A DNA stretch of 64,000 nucleotides, taken from positions 744,001 through 808,000 of the forward strand of contig JAQSEB010000048.1 in the NCBI GenBank assembly GCA_030063045.1. The letters run 5' to 3'. The notes below the pieces were generated by a model that was not told the DNA's origin, made no database searches, and was given only the letters and a program-made list of their open reading frames with translations. The stretch is from Pratylenchus scribneri (taxonomy: Eukaryota > Nematoda > Chromadorea > Rhabditida > Pratylenchidae). The translations under genes and the position numbers were made by a program. Shown one piece after another: positions 47,301-62,300 of the stretch. The number at the start of each line of letters is the position of its first letter. Position 1 is the first letter of the stretch.

Positions 47301-50300
47301 ATTTTAAAAAAAATTGTTAGGCTAGTAACAGTTTTTAGATACTAAGAAATAGTCTAAAATATTTTACTGAATTTAAAAATATTAATTTTGGGTAGCTCAG
47401 TGAAAAAATGAGTGATTGAATTAATGAAGGTATTCGATTTTTCGTACCAAAAAATATATTTTTATTGGATTTTTAAAAAATTGTTAGGCTAGAAATAGTT
47501 TTTAGATACTAAGAAATAGTCTAAAATATTTTACTGAATTTAAAAATATTAATTTTGTGTAGCTCAGTGAAAAAATGAGTGATTGAATTAATGAAGGTAT
47601 TCGATTTTTCGGTCCAAAAAATATATTTTTATTGGATTTTAAAAAAAATTGTTAGGCTAGTAACAGTTTTTAGATACTAAGAAATAGTCTAAAATATTTT
47701 ACTGAATTTAAAAATATTAATTTTGTGTAGCTCAGGGAAAAAATGAGTGATTGAATTAATGAAGGTATTCGATTTTTCGGTCCAAAAAATATATTTTTAT
47801 TGGATTTTTAAAAAATTGTTAGGCTAGAAACAGTTTTTAGATACTAAGAAATAGTCTAAAATATTTTACTGAATTTAAAAATATTAATTTTGGGTAGCTC
47901 AGTGAAAAAATGAGTGATTGAATTAATGAAGGTATTCGATTTTTCGGTCCAAAAAATATATTTTTATTGGATTTTAAAAAAAATTGTTAGGCTAGTAACA
48001 GTTTTTAGATACTAAGAAATAGTCTAAAATATTTTACTGAATTTAAAAATTTTAATTTTGTGTAGCTCAGTGAAAAAATGAGTGATTGAATTAATGAAGG
48101 TATTCGATTTTTCGGTCCAAAAAATATATTTTTATTGGATTTTTAAAAAATTGTTAGGCTAGAAACAGTTTTTAGATACTAAGAAATAGTCTAAAATATT
48201 TTACTGAATTTAAAAATATTAATTTTGTGTAGCTCAGGGAAAAAATGAGTGATTGAATTAATGAAGGTATTCGATTTTTCGGTCCAAAAAATATATTTTT
48301 ATTGGATTTTTAAAAAATTGTTAGGCTAGAAACAGTTTTTAGATACTAAGAAATAGTCTAAAATATTTTACTGAATTTAAAAATATTAATTTTGTGTAGC
48401 TCAGGGAAAAAATGAGTGATTGAATTAATGAAGGTATTCGATTTTTCGGTCCAAAAAATATATTTTTATTGGATTTTTAAAAAATTGTTAGGCTAGAAAC
48501 AGTTTTTAGATACTAAGAAATAGTCTAAAATATTTTACTGAATTTAAAAATATTAATTTTGTGTAGCTCAGGGAAAAAATGAGTGATTGAATTAATGAAG
48601 GTATTCGATTTTTCGGTCCAAAAAATATATTTTTATTGGATTTTTAAAAAATTGTTAGGCTAGAAACAGTTTTTAGATACTAAGAAATAGTCTAAAATAT
48701 TTTACTGAATTTAAAAATATTAATTTTGTGTAGCTCAATGACAAAATAAGTGAATTAGAGGGTAACTTATTCGATTTTTCGGTCCAAAAAATATATTTTT
48801 ATTGGATTTTAAAAAAAATTGTTAGGCTAGTAACAGTTTTTAGATACTAAGAAATAGTCTAAAATATTTTACTGAATTTAAAAATATTAATTTTGGGTAG
48901 CTCAGTGAAAAAATGAGTGATTGAATTAATGAAGGTATTCGATTTTTCGGTCCAAAAAATATATTTTTATTGGATTTTTAAAAAATTGTTAGGCTAGAAA
49001 CAGTTTTTAGATACTAAGAAATAGTCTAAAATATTTTACTGAATTTAAAAATATTAATTTTGGGTAGCTCAGTGAAAAAATAAGTGAATTAGAGGGTAAC
49101 TTATTCGATTTTTCGGTCCAAAAAATATATTTTTATTGGATTTTTAAAAAATTGTTAGGCTAGAAACAGTTTTTAGATACTGAGAAATAGTCTAAAATAT
49201 TTTACTGAATTTAAAAATATTAATTTTGGGTAGCTCAGTGAAAAAAAGGGTGATTGAATTAATGAAGATATTCGATTTTTCGGTCCAAAAAATATATTTT
49301 TAATGGATTTTTAAAAAATTGTTAGGCTATAAACAGTTTTTAGATACTAAGAAATAGTCTAAAATATTTTACTGAATTTAAAAATATTAATTTTGTGTAG
49401 CTCAGTGAAAAAATGAGTGATTGGATTAATGAAGGTATTCGATTTTTCGGTCCAAAAAATATATTTTTATTGGATTTTAAAAAAAATTGTTAGGCTAGAA
49501 ACAGTTTTTAGATACTAAGAAATAGTCTAAAATATTTTACTGAATTTAAAAATATTAATTTTGTGTAGCTCAGTGAAAAAATGAGTGATTGAATTAATGA
49601 AGGTATTCGATTTTTCGGTCCAAAAAATATATTTTTATTGGATTTTAAAAAAAATTGTTAGGCTAGAAACAGTTTTTAGATACTAAGAAATAGTCTAAAA
49701 TATTTTACTGAATTTAAAAATATTAATTTTGTGTAGCTCAGTGAAAAAATGAGTGATTGAATTAATGAAGGTATTCGATTTTTCGGTCCAAAAAATATAT
49801 TTTTATTGGATTTTTAAAAAATTGTTAGGCTAGAAACAGTTTTTAGATACTAAGAAATAGTCTAAAATATTTTACTGAATTTAAAAATATTAATTTTGTG
49901 TAGCTCAGGGAAAAAATGAGTGATTGAATTAATGAAGGTATTCGATTTTTCGGTCCAAAAAATATATTTTTATTGGATTTTTAAAAAATTGTTAGGCTAG
50001 AAACAGTTTTTAGATACTAAGAAATAGTCTAAAATATTTTACTGAATTTAAAAATATTAATTTTGTGTAGCTCAATGACAAAATAAGTGAATTAGAGGGT
50101 AACTTATTCGATTTTTCGGTCCAAAAAATATATTTTTATTGGATTTTAAAAAAAATTGTTAGGCTAGTAACAGTTTTTAGATACTAAGAAATAGTCTAAA
50201 ATATTTTACTGAATTTAAAAATATTAATTTTGTGTAGCTCAGGGAAAAAATGAGTGATTGAATTAATGAAGGTATTCGATTTTTCGGTCCAAAAAATATA

Positions 50301-53300
50301 TTTTTATTGGATTTTTAAAAAATTGTTAGGCTAGAAACAGTTTTTAGATACTAAGAAATAGTCTAAAATATTTTACTGAATTTAAAAATATTAATTTTGT
50401 GTAGCTCAGGGAAAAAATGAGTGATTGAATTAATGAAGGTATTCGATTTTTCGGTCCAAAAAATATATTTTTATTGGATTTTTAAAAAATTGTTAGGCTA
50501 GAAACAGTTTTTAGATACTAAGAAATAGTCTAAAATATTTTACTGAATTTAAAAATATTAATTTTGTGTAGCTCAATGACAAAATAAGTGAATTAGAGGG
50601 TAACTTATTCGATTTTTCGGTCCAAAAAATATATTTTTATTGGATTTTAAAAAAAATTGTTAGGCTAGAAACAGTTTTTAGATACTAAGAAATAGTCTAA
50701 AATATTTTACTGAATTTAAAAATATTAATTTTGTGTAGCTCAGGGAAAAAATGAGTGATTGAATTAATGAAGGTATTCGATTTTTCGGTCCAAAAAATAT
50801 ATTTTTATTGGATTTTTAAAAAATTGTTAGGCTAGAAACAGTTTTTAGATACTAAGAAATAGTCTAAAATATTTTACTGAATTTAAAAATATTAATTTTG
50901 TGTAGCTCAGGGAAAAAATGAGTGATTGAATTAATGAAGGTATTCGATTTTTCGGTCCAAAAAATATATTTTTATTGGATTTTTAAAAAATTGTTAGGCT
51001 AGAAACAGTTTTTAGATACTAAGAAATAGTCTAAAATATTTTACTGAATTTAAAAATATTAATTTTGTGTAGCTCAATGACAAAATAAGTGAATTAGAGG
51101 GTAACTTATTCGATTTTTCGGTCCAAAAAATATATTTTTATTGGATTTTAAAAAAAATTGTTAGGCTAGTAACAGTTTTTAGATACTAAGAAATAGTCTA
51201 AAATATTTTACTGAATTTAAAAATATTAATTTTGGGTAGCTCAGTGAAAAAATGAGTGATTGAATTAATGAAGGTATTCGATTTTTCGGTCCAAAAAATA
51301 TATTTTTATTGGATTTTTAAAAAATTGTTAGGCTAGAAACAGTTTTTAGATACTAAGAAATAGTCTAAAATATTTTACTGAATTTAAAAATATTAATTTT
51401 GGGTAGCTCAGTGAAAAAATAAGTGAATTAGAGGGTAACTTATTCGATTTTTCGGTCCAAAAAATATATTTTTATTGGATTTTTAAAAAATTGTTAGGCT
51501 AGAAACAGTTTTTAGATACTGAGAAATAGTCTAAAATATTTTACTGAATTTAAAAATATTAATTTTGGGTAGCTCAGTGAAAAAAAGGGTGATTGAATTA
51601 ATGAAGATATTCGATTTTTCGGTCCAAAAAATATATTTTTAATGGATTTTTAAAAAATTGTTAGGCTATAAACAGTTTTTAGATACTAAGAAATAGTCTA
51701 AAATATTTTACTGAATTTAAAAATATTAATTTTGGGTAGCTCAGTGAAAAAATAAGTGAATTAGAGGGTAACTTATTCGATTTTTCGGTCCAAAAAATAT
51801 ATTTTTATTGGATTTTTAAAAAATTGTTAGGCTAGAAACAGTTTTTAGATACTGAGAAATAGTCTAAAATATTTTACTGAATTTAAAAATATTAATTTTG
51901 GGTAGCTCAGTGAAAAAAAGGGTGATTGAATTAATGAAGATATTCGATTTTTCGGTCCAAAAAATATATTTTTAATGGATTTTTAAAAAATTGTTAGGCT
52001 ATAAACAGTTTTTAGATACTAAGAAATAGTCTAAAATATTTTACTGAATTTAAAAATATTAATTTTGTGTAGCTCAGTGAAAAAATGAGTGATTGGATTA
52101 ATGAAGGTATTCGATTTTTCGGTCCAAAAAATATATTTTTATTGGATTTTAAAAAAAATTGTTAGGCTAGAAACAGTTTTTAGATACTAAGAAATAGTCT
52201 AAAATATTTTACTGAATTTAAAAATATTAATTTTGTGTAGCTCAGTGAAAAAATGAGTGATTGAATTAATGAAGGTATTCGATTTTTCGGTCCAAAAAAT
52301 ATATTTTTATTGGATTTTAAAAAAAATTGTTAGGCTAGAAACAGTTTTTAGATACTAAGAAATAGTCTAAAATATTTTACTGAATTTAAAAATATTAATT
52401 TTGTGTAGCTCAGTGAAAAAATGAGTGATTGAATTAATGAAGGTATTCGATTTTTCGGTCCAAAAAATATATTTTTATTGGATTTTTAAAAAAATTGTTA
52501 GGCTAGAAACAGTTTTTAGATACTAAGAAATAGTCTAAAATATTTTACTGAATTTAAAAATATTAATTTTGGGAGCTCAGTGAAAAAATGAGTGATTGAA
52601 TTAATGAAGGTATTCGATTTTTCGGTCCAAAAAATATGTTTTTATTGGATTTTTAAAAAATTGTTAGGCTAGAAACAGTTTTTAGATACTAAGAAATAGT
52701 CTAAAATATTTTACTGAATTTAAAAATATTAATTTTGGGTAGCTCAGTGAAAAAATAAGTGAATTAGAGGGTAACTTATTCGATTTTTCGGTCCAAAAAA
52801 TATATTTTTATTGGATTTTAAAAAAAATTATTAGGCTAGTAACAGTTTTTAGATACTAAGAAATAGTCTAAAATATTTTATGAATTTAAAAATATTAATT
52901 TTGTGTAGCTCAGGGAAAAAATGAGTGATTGAATTAATGAAGGTATTCGATTTTTCGGTCCAAAAAATATATTTTTATTGGATTTTTAAAAAATTGTTAG
53001 GCTAGAAACAGTTTTTAGATACTAAGAAATAGTCTAAAATATTTTACTGAATTTAAAAATATTAATTTTGTGTAGCTCAGGGAAAAAATGAGTGATTGAA
53101 TTAATGAAGGTATTCGATTTTTCGGTCCAAAAAATATATTTTTATTGGATTTTTAAAAAATTGTTAGGCTAGAAACAGTTTTTAGATACTAAGAAATAGT
53201 CTAAAATATTTTACTGAATTTAAAAATATTAATTTTGTGTAGCTCAGGGAAAAAATGAGTGATTGAATTAATGAAGGTATTCGATTTTTCGGTCCAAAAA

Positions 53301-56300
53301 ATATATTTTTATTGGATTTTTAAAAAATTGTTAGGCTAGAAACAGTTTTTAGATACTAAGAAATAGTCTAAAATATTTTACTGAATTTAAAAATATTAAT
53401 TTTGTGTAGCTCAGTGAAAAAATAAGTGAATTAGAGGGTAACTTATTCGATTTTTCGGTCCAAAAAATATATTTTTATTGGATTTTAAAAAAAATTGTTA
53501 GGCTAGTAACAGTTTTTAGATACTAAGAAATAGTCTAAAATATTTTACTGAATTTAAAAATATTAATTTTGGGTAGCTCAGTGAAAAAATAAGTGAATTA
53601 GAGGGTAACTTATTCGATTTTTCGGTCCAAAAAATATATTTTTATTGGATTTTTAAAAAATTGTTAGGCTAGAAACAGTTTTTAGATACTGAGAAATAGT
53701 CTAAAATATTTTACTGAATTTAAAAATATTAATTTTGGGTAGCTCAGTGAAAAAATAAGTGAATTAGAGGGTAACTTATTCGATTTTTCGGTCCAAAAAA
53801 TATATTTTTATTGGATTTTTAAAAAATTGTTAGGCTAGTAACAGTTTTTAGATACTAAGAAATAGTCTAAAATATTTTACTGAATTTAAAAATATTAATT
53901 TTGGGTAGCTCAGTGAAAAAATAAGTGAATTAGAGGGTAACTTATTCGATTTTTCGGTCCAAAAAATATATTTTTAATGGATTTTTAAAAAATTGTTAGG
54001 CTATAAACAGTTTTTAGATACTAAGAAATAGTCTAAAATATTTTACTGAATTTAAAAATATTAATTTTGTGTAGCTCAGTGAAAAAATGAGTGATTGGAT
54101 TAATGAAGGTATTCGATTTTTCGGTCCAAAAAATATATTTTTATTGGATTTTAAAAAAAATTGTTAGGCTAGAAACAGTTTTTAGATACTAAGAAATAGT
54201 CTAAAATATTTTACTGAATTTAAAAATATTAATTTTGTGTAGCTCAGTGAAAAAATGAGTGATTGAATTAATGAAGGTATTCGATTTTTCGGTCCAAAAA
54301 ATATATTTTTATTGGATTTTAAAAAAAATTGTTAGGCTAGAAACAGTTTTTAGATACTAAGAAATAGTCTAAAATATTTTACTGAATTTAAAAATATTAA
54401 TTTTGTGTAGCTCAGTGAAAAAATGAGTGATTGAATTAATGAAGGTATTCGATTTTTCGGTCCAAAAAATATATTTTTATTGGATTTTTAAAAAAATTGT
54501 TAGGCTAGAAACAGTTTTTAGATACTAAGAAATAGTCTAAAATATTTTACTGAATTTAAAAATATTAATTTTGGGAGCTCAGTGAAAAAATGAGTGATTG
54601 AATTAATGAAGGTATTCGATTTTTCGGTCCAAAAAATATGTTTTTATTGGATTTTTAAAAAATTGTTAGGCTAGAAACAGTTTTTAGATACTAAGAAATA
54701 GTCTAAAATATTTTACTGAATTTAAAAATATTAATTTTGGGTAGCTCAGTGAAAAAATAAGTGAATTAGAGGGTAACTTATTCGATTTTTCGGTCCAAAA
54801 AATATATTTTTATTGGATTTTAAAAAAAATTATTAGGCTAGTAACAGTTTTTAGATACTAAGAAATAGTCTAAAATATTTTATGAATTTAAAAATATTAA
54901 TTTTGGGTAGCTCAGTGAAAAAATGAGTGATTGAATTAATGAAGGTATTCGATTTTTCGGTCCAAAAAATATATTTTTATTGGATTTTAAAAAAAATTGT
55001 TAGGCTAGAAACAGTTTTTAGATACTAAGAAATAGTCTAAAATATTTTACTGAATTTAAAAATATTAATTTTGTGTAGCTCAGTGAAAAAATGAGTGATT
55101 GAATTAATGAAGGTATTCGATTTTTCGGTCCAAAAAATATATTTTTATTGGATTTTAAAAAAAATTGTTAGGCTAGAAACAGTTTTTAGATACTAAGAAA
55201 TAGTCTAAAATATTTTACTGAATTTAAAAATATTAATTTTGTGTAGCTCAGTGAAAAAATAAGTGAATTAGAGGGTAACTTATTCGATTTTTCGGTCCAA
55301 AAAATATATTTTTATTGGATTTTAAAAAAAATTGTTAGGCTATAAACAGTTTTTAGATACTAAGAAATAGTCTAAAATATTTTACTGAATTTAAAAATAT
55401 TAATTTTGGGTAGCTCAGTGAAAAAATAAGTGAATTAGAGGGTAACTTATTCGATTTTTCGGTCCAAAAAATATATTTTTATTGGATTTTAAAAAAAATT
55501 GTTAGGCTATAAACAGTTTTTAGATACTAAGAAATAGTCTAAAATATTTTACTGAATTTAAAAATATTAATTTTGGGTAGCTCAGTGAAAAAATAAGTGA
55601 ATTAGAGGGTAACTTATTCGATTTTTCGGTCCAAAAAATATATTTTTATTGGATTTTAAAAAAAATTGTTAGGCTATAAACAATTTTTAGATACTAAGAA
55701 ATAGTCTAAAATATTTTACTGAATTTAAAAATATTAATTTTGGGTAGCTCAGTGAAAAAATGAGTGATTGAATTAATGAAGGTATTCGATTTTTCGGTCC
55801 AAAAAATATATTTTTATTGGATTTTTAAAAAATTGCTAGGCTAGAAACAGTTTTTAGATACTAAGAAATAGTCTAAAATATTTTACTGAATTTAAAAATA
55901 TTAATTTTGTGTAGCTCAGTGAAAAAATAAGTGAATTAGAGGGTAACTTATTCGATTTTTCGGTCCAAAAAATATATTTTTATTGGATTTTAAAAAAAAT
56001 TGTTAGGCTAGTAACAGTTTTTAGATACTAAGAAATAGTCTAAAATATTTTACTGAATTTAAAAATATTAATTTTGGGTAGCTCAGTGAAAAAATGAGTG
56101 ATTGAATTAATGAAGGTATTCGATTTTTCGGTCCAAAAAATATATTTTTATTGGATTTTTAAAAAATTGTTAGGCTAGAAACAGTTTTTAGATACTAAGA
56201 AATAGTCTAAAATATTTTACTGAATTTAAAAATATTAATTTTGTGTAGCTCAGTGAAAAAATAAGTGAATTAGAGGGTAACTTATTCGATTTTTCGGTCC

Positions 56301-59300
56301 AAAAAATATATTTTTATTGGATTTTTAAAAAATTGTTAGGCTAGAAACAGTTTTTAGATACTAAGAAATAGTCTAAAATATTTTACTGAATTTAAAAATA
56401 TTAATTTTGGGTAGCTCAGTGAAAAAATGAGTGATTGAATTAATGAAGGTATTCGATTTTTCGGTCCAAAAAATATATTTTTATTGGATTTTAAAAAAAA
56501 TTGTTAGGCTAGTAACAGTTTTTAGATACTAAGAAATAGTCTAAAATATTTTACTGAATTTAAAAATTTTAATTTTGTGTAGCTCAGTGAAAAAATGAGT
56601 GATTGAATTAATGAAGGTATTCGATTTTTCGGTCCAAAAAATATATTTTTATTGGATTTTTAAAAAATTGTTAGGCTAGAAACAGTTTTTAGATACTAAG
56701 AAATAGTCTAAAATATTTTACTGAATTTAAAAATATTAATTTTGTGTAGCTCAGGGAAAAAATGAGTGATTGAATTAATGAAGGTATTCGATTTTTCGGT
56801 CCAAAAAATATATTTTTATTGGATTTTTAAAAAATTGTTAGGCTAGAAACAGTTTTTAGATACTAAGAAATAGTCTAAAATATTTTACTGAATTTAAAAA
56901 TATTAATTTTGTGTAGCTCAGGGAAAAAATGAGTGATTGAATTAATGAAGGTATTCGATTTTTCGGTCCAAAAAATATATTTTTATTGGATTTTTAAAAA
57001 ATTGTTAGGCTAGAAACAGTTTTTAGATACTAAGAAATAGTCTAAAATATTTTACTGAATTTAAAAATATTAATTTTGTGTAGCTCAGTGAAAAAATAAG
57101 TGAATTAGAGGGTAACTTATTCGATTTTTCGGTCCAAAAAATATATTTTTATTGGATTTTAAAAAAAATTGTTAGGCTAGTAACAGTTTTTAGATACTAA
57201 GAAATAGTCTAAAATATTTTACTGAATTTAAAAATATTAATTTTGGGTAGCTCAGTGAAAAAATGAGTGATTGAATTAATGAAGGTATTCGATTTTTCGG
57301 TCCAAAAAATATATTTTTATTGGATTTTTAAAAAATTGTTAGGCTAGAAACAGTTTTTAGATACTAAGAAATAGTCTAAAATATTTTACTGAATTTAAAA
57401 ATATTAATTTTGGGTAGCTCAGTGAAAAAATAAGTGAATTAGAGGGTACCTTATTCGATTTTTCGGTCCAAAAAATATATTTTTATTGGATTTTTAAAAA
57501 ATTGTTAGGCTAGAAACAGTTTTTAGATACTAAGAAATAGTCTAAAATATTTTACTGAATTTAAAAATATTAATTTTGGGTAGCTCAGTGAAAAAATAAG
57601 TGAATTAGAGGGTAACTTATTCGATTTTTCGGTCCAAAAAATATATTTTTATTGGATTTTTAAAAAATTGTTAGGCTATAAACAGTTTTTAGATACTAAG
57701 AAATAGTCTAAAATATTTTACTGAATTTAAAAATATTAATTTTGGGTAGCTCAGTGAAAAAATGAGTGATTGAATTAATGAAGGTATTCGATTTTTCGGT
57801 CCAAAAAATATATTTTTATTGGATTTTTAAAAAATTGTTAGGCTAGAAACAGTTTTTAGATACTAAGAAATAGTCTAAAATATTTTACTGAATTTAAAAA
57901 TATTAATTTTGGGTAGCTCAGTGAAAAAATAAGTGAATTAGAGGGTAACTTATTCGATTTTTCGGTCCAAAAAATATATTTTTATTGGATTTTTAAAAAA
58001 TTGTTAGGCTAGAAACAGTTTTTAGATACTAAGAAATAGTCTAAAATATTTTACTGAATTTAAAAATATTAATTTTGGGTAGCTCAGTGAAAAAATGAGT
58101 GATTGAATTAATGAAGGTATTCGATTTTTCGGTCCAAAAAATATATTTTTATTGGATTTTTAAAAAATTGTTAGGCTAGAAACAGTTTTTAGATACTAAG
58201 AAATAGTCTAAAATATTTTACTGAATTTAAAAATATTAATTTTGGGTAGCTCAGTGAAAAAATAAGTGAATTAGAGGGTAACTTATTCGATTTTTCGGTC
58301 CAAAAAATATATTTTTATTGGATTTTTAAAAAATTGTTAGGCTAGAAACAGTTTTTAGATACTAAGAAATAGTCTAAAATATTTTACTGAATTTAAAAAT
58401 ATTAATTTTGAGTAGCTCAGTGAAAAAAAGGGTGATTGAATTAATGAAGATATTCGATTTTTCGGTCCAAAAAATATATTTTTATTGGATTTTTAAAAAA
58501 TTGTTAGGCTAGAAACAGTTTTTAGATACTAAGAAATAGTCTAAAATATTTTACTGAATTTAAAAATATTAATTTTGGGTAGCTCAGTGAAAAAATGAGT
58601 GATTGAATTAATGAAGGTATTCGATTTTTCGGTCCAAAAAATATATTTTTATTGGATTTTTAAAAAATTGTTAGGCTAGAAACAGTTTTTAGATACTAAG
58701 AAATAGTCTAAAATATTTTACTGAATTTAAAAATATTAATTTTGGGTAGCTCAGTGAAAAAATAAGTGAATTAGAGGGTAACTTATTCGATTTTTCGGTC
58801 CAAAAAATATATTTTTATTGGATTTTTAAAAAATTGTTAGGCTAGAAACAGTTTTTAGATACTAAGAAATAGTCTAAAATATTTTACTGAATTTAAAAAT
58901 ATTAATTTTGAGTAGCTCAGTGAAAAAAAGGGTGATTGAATTAATGAAGATATTCGATTTTTCGGTCCAAAAAATATATTTTTATTGGATTTTTAAAAAA
59001 TTGTTAGGCTAGAAACAGTTTTTAGATACTAAGAAATAGTCTAAAATATTTTACTGAATTTAAAAATATTAATTTTGGGTAGCTCAGTGAAAAAATGAGT
59101 GATTGAATTAATGAAGGTATTCGATTTTTCGGTCCAAAAAATATATTTTTATTGGATTTTTAAAAAATTGTTAGGCTAGAAACAGTTTTTAGATACTAAG
59201 AAATAGTCTAAAATATTTTACTGAATTTAAAAATATTAATTTTGGGTAGCTCAGTGAAAAAATAAGTGAATTAGAGGGTAACTTATTCGATTTTTCGGTC

Positions 59301-62300
59301 CAAAAAATATATTTTTATTGGATTTTTAAAAAATTGTTAGGCTATAAACAGTTTTTAGATACTAAGAAATAGTCTAAAATATTTTACTGAATTTAAAAAT
59401 ATTAATTTTGAGTAGCTCAGTGAAAAAAAGGGTGATTGAATTAATGAAGATATTCGATTTTTCGGTCCAAAAAATATATTTTTATTGGATTTTTAAAAAA
59501 TTGTTAGGCTAGAAACAGTTTTTAGATACTAAGAAATAGTCTAAAATATTTTACTGAATTTAAAAATATTAATTTTGGGTAGCTCAGTGAAAAAATGAGT
59601 GATTGAATTAATGAAGGTATTCGATTTTTCGGTCCAAAAAATATATTTTTATTGGATTTTTAAAAAATTGTTAGGCTAGAAACAGTTTTTAGATACTAAG
59701 AAATAGTCTAAAATATTTTACTGAATTTAAAAATATTAATTTTGGGTAGCTCAGTGAAAAAATAAGTGAATTAGAGGGTAACTTATTCGATTTTTCGGTC
59801 CAAAAAATATATTTTTATTGGATTTTTAAAAAATTGTTAGGCTAGAAACAGTTTTTAGATACTAAGAAATAGTCTAAAATATTTTACTGAATTTAAAAAT
59901 ATTAATTTTGGGTAGCTCAGTGAAAAAATGAGTGATTGAATTAATGAAGGTATTCGATTTTTCGGTCCAAAAAATATATTTTTATTGGATTTTTAAAAAA
60001 TTGTTAGGCTAGAAACAGTTTTTAGATACTAAGAAATAGTCTAAAATATTTTACTGAATTTAAAAATATTAATTTTGGGTAGCTCAGTGAAAAAATAAGT
60101 GAATTAGAGGGTAACTTATTCGATTTTTCGGTCCAAAAAATATATTTTTATTGGATTTTTAAAAAATTGTTAGGCTAGAAACAGTTTTTAGATACTAAGA
60201 AATAGTCTAAAATATTTTACTGAATTTAAAAATATTAATTTTGAGTAGCTCAGTGAAAAAAAGGGTGATTGAATTAATGAAGATATTCGATTTTTCGGTC
60301 CAAAAAATATATTTTTATTGGATTTTTAAAAAATTGTTAGGCTAGAAACAGTTTTTAGATACTAAGAAATAGTCTAAAATATTTTACTGAATTTAAAAAT
60401 ATTAATTTTGGGTAGCTCAGTGAAAAAATGAGTGATTGAATTAATGAAGGTATTCGATTTTTCGGTCCAAAAAATATATTTTTATTGGATTTTTAAAAAA
60501 TTGTTAGGTTAGAAACAGTTTTTAGATACTAAGAAATAGTCTAAAATATTTTACTGAATTTAAAAATATTAATTTTGGGTAGCTCAGTGAAAAAATAAGT
60601 GAATTAGAGGGTAACTTATTCGATTTTTCGGTCCAAAAAATATATTTTTATTGGATTTTTAAAAAATTGTTAGGCTAGAAACAGTTTTTAGATACTAAGA
60701 AATAGTCTAAAATATTTTACTGAATTTAAAAATATTAATTTTGAGTAGCTCAGTGAAAAAAGGGTGATTGAATTAATGAAGATATTCGATTTTTCGGTCC
60801 AAAAAATATATTTTTATTGGATTTTTAAAAAATTGTTAGGCTAGAAACAGTTTTTAGATACTATGAAATAGTCTAAAATATTTTACTGAATTTAAAAATA
60901 TTAATTTTGTGTAGCTCAGTGAAAAAATGAGTGATTGAATTAATGAAGGTATTCGATTTTTCGGTCCAAAAAATATATTTTTATTGGATTTTAAAAAAAA
61001 ATGTTAGGCTAGAAACAGTTTTTAGATACTAAGAAATAGTCTAAAATATTTTACTGAATTTAAAAATATTAATTTTGTGTAGCTCAGTGAAAAAATGAGT
61101 GATTGAATTAATGAAGGTATTCGATTTTTCGGTCCAAAAAATATATTTTTATTGGATTTTAAAAAAAATTGTTAGGCTAGAAACAGTTTTTAGATACTAA
61201 GAAATAGTCTAAAATATTTTACTGAATTTAAAAATATTAATTTTGTGTAGCTCAGTGAAAAAATGAGTGATTGAATTAATGAAGGTATTCGATTTTTCGG
61301 TCCAAAAAATATATTTTTATTGGATTTTAAAAAAAATTGTTAGGCTAGAAACAGTTTTTAGATACTAAGAAATAGTCTAAAATATTTTACTGAATTTAAA
61401 AATATTAATTTTGTGTAGCTCAGTGAAAAAATGAGTGATTGAATTAATGAAGGTATTCGATTTTTCGGTCCAAAAAATATATTTTTATTGGATTTTAAAA
61501 AAAATTGTTAGGCTAGAAACAGTTTTTAGATACTAAGAAATAGTCTAAAATATTTTACTGAATTTAAAAATATTAATTTTGTGTAGCTCAGTGAAAAAAT
61601 GAGTGATTGAATTAATGAAGGTATTCGATTTTTCGGTCCAAAAAATATGTTTTTATTGGATTTTTAAAAAATTGTTAGGCTAGAAACAGTTTTTAGATAC
61701 TAAGAAATAGTCTAAAATATTTTACTGAATTTAAAAATATTAATTTTGGGTAGCTCAGTGAAAAAATAAGTGAATTAGAGGGTAACTTATTCGATTTTTC
61801 GGTCCAAAAAATATATTTTTATTGGATTTTAAAAAAAATTATTAGGCTAGTAACAGTTTTTAGATACTAAGAAATAGTCTAAAATATTTTATGAATTTAA
61901 AAATATTAATTTTGGGTAGCTCAGTGAAAAAATGAGTGATTGAATTAATGAAGGTATTCGATTTTTCGGTCCAAAAAATATATTTTTATTGGATTTTTAA
62001 AAAATTGTTAGGCTAGAAACAGTTTTTAGATACTAAGAAATAGTCTAAAATATTTTACTGAATTTAAAAATATTAATTTTGTGTAGCTCAGTGAAAAAAT
62101 AAGTGAATTAGAGGGTAACTTATTCGATTTTTCGGTCCAAAAAATATATTTTTATTGGATTTTAAAAAAAATTGTTAGGCTAGAAACAGTTTTTAGATAC
62201 TAAGAAATAGTCTAAAATATTTTACTGAATTTAAAAATATTAATTTTGTGTAGCTCAGTGAAAAAATGAGTGATTGAATTAATGAAGGTATTCGATTTTT

